Below are positions 55,923-64,000 of a DNA stretch of 64,000 bases, one piece after another. The translations under genes and the position numbers were made by a program. The stretch comes from Parietaria judaica (taxonomy: Eukaryota; Streptophyta; Magnoliopsida; Rosales; Urticaceae): NCBI GenBank assembly GCA_954871525.1, contig OX940868.1, forward strand, positions 12,328,056-12,392,055, in the 5' to 3' direction. Within the stretch, counting starts at the first letter, position 1. Each line of letters starts with the position of its first letter. The notes beneath the pieces are model-generated. The model made no database searches, was not told the origin of the DNA, and saw only the letters and a list, made by a program, of their open reading frames with translations.

Positions 55923-58900
55923 ATGGCGGAGCACGAGGGAGGCTCCACTCTCCACTCTCTCCTTCTCTCTTCCGCAGAGCCTCTCTCCTTTCAAGCCCTT
56001 GCTCGCCTGCGATCCCTCCTCCTCAACCCTTCCACGCCCGACTCCGCCGTCTCCTCCCTCCTCCAAACGCTCTCCGTCTCCCTCCGACTCAGCCCCTGCG
56101 CGGCCACGCTCTGCCTTCTCTCCGAGCTCTCCTCTCGCCTCGCCCTCCCGCCCGGCCTCCACGCGCTGCTTCCCCACGCGCCACCTCGCAGCGCCGCCGA
56201 GTCGCTGGACGTGCTTGCCTCGGCGGTAGCTGATCCCCCGCTCGACGGCGTCGTTTTCGCGTCGCTCTGCTTCGGTGCCTCGCCGTCCGTGCGGCTATGG
56301 CTGCTGAGGAACTCCGAGAGGTTCGGTCTGAATCCGTGCCTGAAGCTGCCACTGTTTTTGGGGTTCACGAAGGATCCTTATCCTTGCGTGAGGAGAGCAG
56401 CTCTCGAAGGACTCGCGAGGCTGAGCGATTCGGGCGAAATCGTGGACGAGGACATGATCCGAGGCTGCTATACCCGAGCTGTTGAGCTTCTCCTAGACAT
56501 GGAAGATAGCGTAAGGTTGGCTGCGATTCACGCGGTGAGCAACATCTCTCTCTCCCCAGTCTTTCTTTCCATTGAAGAGTTCCATATACACAGCAAAATG
56601 GATAAAGTTGAAGCATCATTCAACAAAAGATGTTCCATTTTTGAATTCGAAGCTTATTTCGTAATAAGAAAACCGATTACATTGTTGAACAAACTACATA
56701 GTAATAATCCCATTTCAATTATGGTGGAGAACATTTTATCCTTGATTTTAGTATAGGTTAATGGTGGCAAATGTGGCCAAATTGTACTCGGTGTTACTGC
56801 GGCTTGAATGTACCCAAATTCCACTTTACCGCGGCTTGAATGCACCCAATGTCAAAAAAATACACAAATCTTCAGTAAAGTAAAATTTAGGTACATTTGC
56901 CACTGAGAAAAAGACACGGGTCTTTGCCGCCCGAGTGAGTACAACTTGGGTACATTTGCCAGCATTAATCCTTTAATATAACTGTTTGAAGATCTGACTC
57001 CGCTCGTTATTCTCGTGAAACTTGCCCGTCATGATTTCTTGAGTTAGAAGTTATCTCAGTTTGTAGCCTGTGTTGTATACCCTGAGGAAAACTCTCTGCC
57101 GCAGGACGAGACAGTGGCAAAATCTCCTTTCAGAAGGTGAATTTGCATTGGGGAAGTTTGGAAAATGCATATGCTTTAATGCAGTTGGAGGAAAATCACA
57201 CACCTTATTAGATTTCATATTTTAATTGGGCGGATGGAACGGCCCGATTCTTTAGCTCACGCAGTGATTTTCTGAGCTGTATGCTATTTCAATTGATCTT
57301 TATATTTTGATTTCAAGGTCTGTGCTTGGGGTCTTCTGCTCTCGGCAGCGAACCAAGAGGCAACAAAAGCTCAGTGTTATGACGAACTATTTGTCAAGGT
57401 ATGTTCTGAAGACTCTGCATTTGAAAACTGTTGTTACAATGTGTTGATTCGATGCCATCCACCTGCGTGCTTGTATCCTAAGCCATGATGTTTAATATCA
57501 TGTTCTTCAAGATCTTTCGATCGTACATCTTTGAATTTTATTCATTTTCAGTTAGTATGACGCGGTGTGGTGATTTTAGTTGCTATTGGGATTATCTCAA
57601 CTTGCAAACAAGCATTAATCTTAGCTGTTCAAAAATTTAGTGATGGGACAAAGTCCTCTTCTGTTTTTCTTTTATGCATTTTGTAGTATTTTTAATGTGG
57701 TCTTTGTGCTCTGTCTGTACTTTCAGCTTTGTTCTATGGCAAGAGACATGAGCGTCGAGGTCAGGGTAGAAACTTTCGTTGCTCTTGGTAAGATACAAAT
57801 GGTTTCTGAGGATATTCTCTTACAAACCCTATCAAAGAGAATTCTTGATACGGTTAAGGAGAGGAGGTCATTTGGTCATTGCAGTAGTGATCAATTTGAA
57901 AGGGCGGTGTCGAGTGCCGCTGGCGCTATAGTGCATGGACTTGAGGATGAATATCATGAGGTATTCTTCTCCCTATAAATCTTACTGTATTAATAATTTA
58001 TCTGATGCATTAAATTGATATCACGTTCTTGGATGCGGCGGTCCCATAATCACCTCTTTCTTTAACAATGATGCATTCTGGTCAAGTTGAGAAAGTCTTT
58101 TTTTTTTTTTTATACCAAAACTGCTATTAGTTAGGCTAGAAAGGGGTCTGGAGTAATGATTTGCTGGCACGGCCCACATTTACGGCTTGTTGCCAAGGCC
58201 ACGGATGGGCTTGTTTGGGTTAGGCCATAGTTTAGGAGTTTATTTCACCGATTGGCTTGCATAAATTTCTGTAATACTAATGTTTATTTTTGGTAATTAT
58301 GTTGATTTAATTTTTTATAATCGTCAAATATTCTTGGTCAAAGGCGATACATACATGTAACTTACAGTATAATAATACAGAATATACAAGAGGCTGCTAA
58401 AGTTTAGTAGTATGATTTTTTGTGGCCAACATATTCTATATAAGCATCCAGTATTCAACCAAGAAAACCTAGCATAATTTAAATTTTATATCATGATTTT
58501 GTGTAGGTAGGTTAGGGTCAGTACTCGCACGAGCGGGTCTTAGAATTAGGATAAATAGCTACTTTAACTAAATTCCTATGGATAAATAGCTATAATTACA
58601 CTAACAATTATCATAATTGCTGTTTATACTAATCCATAACTTTCTATATTTGTTCAACTTTGATGCCTACAAAGGTGAGAAGATCTGCCTGTCATTGCTT
58701 GTCTACTCTCGTCTTCCTCTCCGATCGTTTTGCTGCGGAAGCATTAGAATTTCTGATCCATATAATGAACGATGACTCGTTAAATGTTCGGCTCGAGGCT
58801 TTGGAAACGATGCATCGTATGGCAGCATGTGATCGTCTGAAGCTGCAACAGAAGCACATGCACATGGTATGTGATTGGTTACTCAGCATTAGATGATAAG

Positions 58901-60007
58901 CTTGTATTTTTTTTTTCTTTCCATATTTTGATTTAGAGTATGAAAATTGGGGTCATGTTAATTCGATTTGGAAATTTTCTTAAAATCTTTGTTTCTTTGA
59001 AAGAAAGAAAAAAAAGATTTGCATATGAAACCAGTACCTGGTTTCAAAATGTCAAAATGTCACAAAAAAAAAAGAAAAAAAAAAAGACCAGACTATTTAC
59101 CAGTTTTACCTCAACATGAAATGGCCCGTGGTTCCCGATTAGCACCCATTATAGCATCTACAGATTCTTATAATTACTCGCCGGCACTGTATTTATCTCA
59201 TGAAACGTACAAAGTATAAGAGTATAAAAATATTTTATTGACATTAGAAGCCGATACATTTCCCTTAATCCTTACAGAAGTTATTTTTTAAACATAGAAG
59301 CCAACTATTAATGAACTGTTCTTTGATTATTCAGTTTCTTGGTCCTCTGGCTTACAAAATTACATTAATCAGAAATGCTGCGAGGAAGATACTAAAAACA
59401 GTGAAGCTGTCATTTTTGGAGCTGTTTAAGTTGACAGTTGATGCTCTTCTACAGAACTTGGCAAGATATCCCGAGGTTAGCGTTTAAATCTCTTAGTACA
59501 CTGGGTTTTCATTCGACACTTGTCTGGTAGAAGGATCACAAAATTGTAAATGGGGTAATTTGTTATTTTATTTTATTTTTTACGGCATCTTTTATTATCA
59601 TTTTCATGATAAGCTTGTGATTGCTCAATGGTATAAGATGTAGCTTCTTCCAGGATGAAGTTGATGCATTCTCAGTTTTGTTCCACATCGGCCACAACCA
59701 TGGAAACTTTCTGGTCTGCATTAGTGATGATCTCTCACAACAGGTTCCTATACTTATCATGACTATCATTTCATTATATATTGCGGGGTAGCCCATGAAA
59801 AACCGTCACTAAATTTATACTTTATGCTTACCGTGCTTCTGTTGCACACTTTTATGAGTAATATTTATATTTTTTTAGGCTATGTTGTATCTTTTACTAA
59901 TTATCAGATATCCCGAACTTGTCGCTTTGTCTCAGTTTAGTCTTTAAATTCTTATATTTGTAATCGATTTTTCCCATGGACTTGTCCTTCTATCTCAAAA
60001 TTTCCCC

Positions 60008-60041
<34 letters not shown>

Positions 60042-62331
60042 ATTTACTCATTATAACACATCTCATTTGCATCCTCTCTGTTATTTATTAATAATTTGCA
60101 TGTGTGTTAAATGTTTAGAAGACCAAATAAGACCATATGACAAGCTCAAGGGGAAATTGTAAAACGAAATAGGGGACAAATTGACATAATTTGACAAGTT
60201 CAGCAGGGACAACTGATTATTACCATGGATTAATCTTCTCTTTTATTGGGTCTCTCTTGCGTTTTTCATGCTTTTGTTGATCTAATATGATGGACATATT
60301 TTTCTTCGTGTAGATAGAACCAACATGCGACGGCAAGTTAAATTTCGATGATGTCAGAGTAGCTGGACTAATAGTGTTGGCTATTTCTGCTCCTCTCTTG
60401 CCTGAAAATGGCTGCACTATTCCGCCCTCAATATATTCGTATGCCGTCACAATGCTCGGAAGGATCTCTAATGCCTTGAGTGATGTGATGGACCAAAACT
60501 CGCTTCTGTCGTTCTTGTCCCGGTGCAGTAGATTCACAAGAATCTCTGCCATAGAGTTCAAAGAGGCAAAGCAAAAGACAGTTGGAACTTCGTATCCAGA
60601 GATCAAAAACCCGCGTAGAATTCAAACTCCAATGCCGTCCAACAAGCTTAAAGCTCACGATGAAGTTATGAAGTCAATGAATGCTATCCTTTCAAGGGTC
60701 AAAGATGTCTGGCCGTTAGTGCAGTCTGTAAGGATACATGAAGTGCTGTGTATACTGAGGTTTATACTACTTCATTCTTAAATATTAGTATATAACATCT
60801 GAAGCTATATAGTCGAGTAATCTTTATGGTTTTCTTTTTCCCTCTGCCCATTTATATTTTATTATTTAGATTCTGTGAAACAATTTAGATTGACAAAGTA
60901 CCCAAACTCTTTGAAATTAGTGCAGCGTAAACCCAAGCTTTCAATTGCGCGATTAAGTTCCCAAAGACAAGAAATTTCCTTCTTCCAACGTTCCATAACG
61001 GCAACGGTCATTTATATAGGGTTTAATTGTTGAAATGAAGAAAAAACCAGTAAAAGTAAGTTAAAATTCAAACATCTGTAACAAAATGCTAAAAAACACT
61101 TCAGCGCCCCTACATGTATTCCGTTAACTGATGCTATTGTAACGAAAACGTTGGATGAAGCGATTGTTCGTGTCTCTGCGAACTTAATCCACGCAATTGA
61201 AAGCTTAGGATTACACCGCACTAATTTGAAAGTGTTTAGCTACTTTCACCATCTTTATCCCATTTAGATTATGTATTTCCTCAGGCTTTAAGTCTTTAGT
61301 TCATTTTTTTAACTCTAAAATTTAGTTTATTAATTATTCAATGAAAATCATTATCCATTCTCTCAAATTTCCTCAATACTGCCTTTTCATTTTTGTATTT
61401 TTCATTTTCCTTTTTATAACAATCGAGTTCGTGCAGGAGCTGCAAGGAAGAGGTATCAACATTTGAGCCGACCACAACTGCATATACGGGTATTGTAGCC
61501 TTCACATTGCTATATTTACGGATAATTGGAATGCTCTCGAAGGTGTGGAAGCACTTCCAACCATCAAAATTTATCTTAAGTGAATCTGAGCCATTAGATA
61601 TTTTACTCGTAAAGCTAGACAGGCATCTCCGGGAATTGAAGTGTAGATTTATTGGATTTTCTGAGAAGGAAGAGTTGCATTTCTTGGAGCTGACACTTCT
61701 GGTTTCCATAATGAAGTTATCCAAGATTGAGATTTGCTGCAGGAATGTTGCTCTCAGAAGGATAAAGAAAGCTCTCTCACACGTGGAATCTCTCGTGAGA
61801 GAAGGATCTGACCAACTTTCTGAGTTTGTGGCAGAACTGGCTAAGTCATTGTCACGTGATTCATACCCGTTTCAAGGACTTTTCAAACTCTTCTGTCTCA
61901 GAAAGTTAGAGCTTTGTGAGAGGCTTGAGTATATAAAGGCAGAACTAGAAGTTCCCGACAATGATTTCGATAATCCGATTTATTTTGTTCCAGGATTACC
62001 TGTCGGCATTTCTTGCAGGATCACTCTTCATAATGTTACGATTGAGAGTAGGTTGTGGCTGAAAATGACTATGGACGACGGATCAACTCAGTTCATGTTT
62101 CTGGATTCGAGCCTTTCGAAAGATTATGATTGTGAAGGGTGTAAAGAATTTTCTATCATCGCACCTTTCTACGGAGCCCCGAAAGCGTTTTCGTTTAGCG
62201 TTAGGCTACGGATTGGAATGGAATGCCCATTTGAGGACATTGAACGCAGAGGCCATTGGGGTCCCAAACGAGAGCTAGCATATCTCTGCAAGGAACACCA
62301 AGCTTTCTTGGCTTTGAGGCTCAAGGCTTAA
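55923..62331 (+). CDS. SIEL: SIEL-like HEAT/armadillo-repeat protein, related to Integrator subunit 4
   Basis: Eight exons, 55923-56534, 57318-57398, 57727-57960, 58675-58866, 59335-59475, 59654-59743, 60314-60759 and 61437-62331, sum to 2691 nt (896 residues; Arabidopsis SIEL has about 936). All junctions are GT-AG and phases match. The N-terminal two thirds are helical repeats (LGFTKDPYPCVRRAALEGLARL, EDSVRLAAIHAV, MSVEVRVETFVALGKI, DDSLNVRLEALETMHRM). The C-terminal part has the conserved FVPGLPVGISCRITLHNV and GIECPFED-like (GMECPFEDIERRGHWGPKRE) motifs. In Arabidopsis SIEL binds SHORT-ROOT and other mobile transcription factors and aids their cell-to-cell movement; the family also resembles INTS4 of the snRNA-processing Integrator complex. 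Introns 1 and 7 contain MITEs. The GC-rich exon 1 contrasts with later exons but is in frame with them. Confidence 0.92.
56756..56971. mobile_element. small Mutator-like MITE in SIEL intron 1
   Basis: The left end GGTTAATGGTGGCAAATGT and the inverse of the right end GGATTAATGCTGGCAAATGT are inverted repeats, flanked by TTTAGTATA (56747-56755) and TTTAATATA (56972-56980), 8 of 9 positions equal. At 216 bp it is a typical MITE. Internal repeats of 'gcggcttgaatg' and 'acccaa' lie near the left arm. Confidence 0.68.
60010..60039. repeat. (TA)n microsatellite in SIEL intron 6
   Basis: Fifteen TA units in the 570-nt intron between exons 6 and 7. Confidence 0.9.
60892..61262. mobile_element. fold-back MITE in SIEL intron 7
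   Basis: Arms at about 60905-60975 and 61170-61240 are inverted copies: 'gaaattagtgcagcgtaa', 'aagctttcaattgcg' and 'gattaagttc' on the left recur as the reverse complement on the right. ATTTAGATT stands on both sides (60883-60891 and 61263-61271), a possible 9-bp target duplication, although the same word also occurs at 60864 and the arms are not flush with it, so the borders are tentative. Confidence 0.6.
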
Positions 62332-62506
62332 ATGTTTGTGTTGCAATGTGATTGTTCAATGGCCTTTTCGCTGTATACAAGTCATTACTGTTAAATATCG
62401 GTTTATAGTACCGTCTATCAGGAAAATATATACATATTACAATGGAATATTTTTTTAGGATTATTTGCAACAAAAGTACCGCAATTATTTCGTTGTACAC
62501 AATGTG

Positions 62507-62790
62507 TTACGGGTCTTTACGGGATCAATGATCTTACGGTTTAATTGAGAGAAAATCATTTGATTTTAATTAAAATGATTTATCCCTAATTAAAATGATT
62601 TATCTTTAATTAAAATGATTTATTTTTAATTAAAGTAAATCAACCCCGTTACGGGTTTTTTGCGGGATTAATGATTTTACGGTTTAATTAAGAGAAAATC
62701 ATTTGATTTTAATTAAAATGATTTATCTCTAATTAAAATGATTTGCCTTTAATTAAAATGATTTATTTTTAATTAAAGCAAATTAAGCCC
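62507..62790 (+). repeat. 142-bp tandem duplication at the 5' end of the solo LTR
   Basis: Two direct copies starting 'ttacgggt' at 62507 and 62649, each ending about 'taattaaag.aaat.aa.cccg'. They differ at roughly one base in ten. Within each copy 'taattaaaatgattta' recurs three times. The sister LTR has a similar AT-rich start but no such duplication. Confidence 0.8.
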
Positions 62791-63344
62791 GAAATCAAAT
62801 TTCTCTTCGGAGTCCCGTTCTCGCAAAACAAAGTGTCCAGATGATCTCAAAAATATCAAAATACCCAAAAACGATATAAAGTTTGCAAAAAACGGCCCCC
62901 GGGAAGACCCGAGGCCCTCTGAGGATTCTCCGAGCGGGTCCCACGACTCCCAAGAGCCACTGCCCAACGCCAGGCGGGCCCCACAAGCCCCAAGGGTCGC
63001 TGACCTCGCGACAGGGTCGCTGCAAGCCCCCCAAGGGGCACCTTTGACTTCGCCACGTGGCGGCCAACCATTGGACGCGAAGAAAACCGCGCAGCCAATC
63101 CCAGCGCGCCACGCAGGCGCTGACGCAGGGCCTGGCCCAGATGCTGACGTCAGCCCTGGCTCCCCAACGCGCCAAGTGACCCCGCCGCCTTCCGGCCGCG
63201 CGTGAGGGCGCGTCTCAACTCCGATGGCCGTGATTTTTGCGGAGTTGGATCGGCCACCTCCCGTGGATGCAAAAAACTATATAAAATTACCTCGGGGGCC
63301 TTCAGGATGAGGAGATAATAGCAAAATGGTCCTCGGGTATTTCC

Positions 63345-63353
63345 TATAAATAG
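63345..63353 (+). promoter_or_regulatory. TATA box of the right-hand solo LTR
   Basis: TATAAATAG about 110 bases upstream of the conserved TGAGCGTCGGAGG block; same position as in the left LTR. If active it would transcribe rightward, away from SIEL. Confidence 0.5.
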
Positions 63354-64000
63354 GGAGCTCGGGATTCATTCAAGCCAAGCCATTTTTTTACCCGAGATAC
63401 ACCTCAAAAACTCTCTCTAAACCCTCTCAAAAACACCCTTACTCATATACCTCGCTAATGTTGAGCGTCGGAGGTGAATCGGGGGGTAAAACCCTCGTTT
63501 TGCCCTGATCTCGGGTGTTATTTTGTCAGGTTCCGGGGGTGAGAAATTCGACTGGAGCGGAAGCTCTGGAGAAAATTCTGGTACGATATACGACCTTCCC
63601 TGTCTAGGTTTGGGATCGGCGTGGTGCTCGTTCTATCTTTTGGCCTTTATATCTCTCGCGGATATACTGACTTCACAGATAGAACGCAGAACCCGGATCT
63701 AAACTGATGACGCAGGCCGGAGGTGTTATCCACCAGGGTTCATCTTAAAATCAATTCGGCGATCTTTTCCACGTGGAGACCTGATTAGTGTGGTGCCCGA
63801 ACCTGTGATCAGGTAGTGTGCGGGCCTGAATCAGGTCCCGTGTCGGAAAAAGGGCCCGAATGACTTTGAGGTGCCAGAAGTCCAAGCCCTAATTTCACAA
63901 AAGTCTACAAGCGACATTGGGCCTGGTCCAACACGAGCAATTGGGCCACTACAGTGTGTGATCCATTTTTCTGCATCAACACAATGTATTTCAAATTTCA

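Larger units (their letters stand above)
62505..63981 (+). mobile_element. solo LTR with perfect 5-bp target duplication
   Basis: The LTR starts TGTTACGGG and ends GCATCAACA, flanked by CAATG on both sides (62500-62504 and 63982-63986), a perfect 5-bp duplication as made by LTR-retrotransposon integrase. It has a TATA box (TATAAATAG, 63345-63353) and shares the 26-bp block (63455-63480) and general layout with the LTR at 3734-5453. Its first 275 bases are a 142-bp tandem duplication (62507-62648 and 62649-62790), each copy with three to four 'taattaaaatgattta' words. With no internal region between the flanks it is a complete solo LTR, produced by LTR-LTR recombination. It sits 173 bp after the SIEL stop codon. 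Confidence 0.9.

Noticed and set aside
56545..56756. Extension of the SIEL first exon through 56756
   Set aside because: The frame passes a clear GT donor (GCG|GTGAGC) and the added residues do not resemble SIEL; the next exon at 57318 continues the family sequence in phase.

Overview
This is a stretch of nuclear genome from a flowering plant, most likely a eudicot. The genes have many short GT-AG introns, the intergenic DNA is AT-rich, and the proteins belong to plant-specific families (DREB-type AP2 factor, IMK2-type receptor kinase, PRA1.B, SIEL). No transposase, reverse transcriptase, rRNA or canonical tRNA gene was seen. The species cannot be named from the sequence.

Genes in order: a plastid-type MATE transporter, DTX44-like (9456-15776, +, 13 exons); a DREB2-type AP2/ERF factor (16959-17900, -); an Abraxas/FAM175-like protein (22063-23332, -, 2 exons); a J-domain protein (31414-33743, +, 6 exons); an IMK2-like LRR receptor kinase with degenerate catalytic motifs (34223-36780, -, 2 exons); a PRA1.B prenylated-Rab acceptor (38403-39080, -); two MIF/D-dopachrome tautomerase-like genes in tandem (42198-44576 and 46271-48882, both -), the second ending in a peroxisomal SKL signal; and a SIEL/INTS4-like HEAT-repeat protein (55923-62331, +, 8 exons). 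These are independent housekeeping, signalling and stress genes, not a pathway cluster. Neighbour pairs recall known Arabidopsis neighbourhoods (DTX44-DREB19-PRA1.B4; PRA1.B5-MDL2; MDL3-IMK2), so the block looks like conserved microsynteny.

The space between genes, and several introns, is full of small non-autonomous transposons whose boundaries can be read directly. There are six hAT-like elements with 8-bp target duplications (four perfect, two imperfect), each with ends built of its own repeated short motif. There is a palindromic Mutator-like element with a perfect 9-bp duplication, a PIF/Harbinger-like element, two small MITEs in SIEL introns, and a tRNA-derived SINE with a 9-bp duplication. 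Two solo LTRs of one family lie near the two window ends; the one just 3' of SIEL has a perfect 5-bp duplication. Long AT-rich stretches at 18.5-22 kb, 23.4-31.4 kb and 49-55.9 kb contain no supportable gene.

I see no wholly new multi-gene system. The most distinctive signals are the hAT end architecture, the nested palindrome at 50.4-51.3 kb, the contrasting 3' ends of the two MIF-like genes (GC-AG intron versus a read-through PTS1 tail), and a sixth exon of the J-domain gene that is easy to miss.
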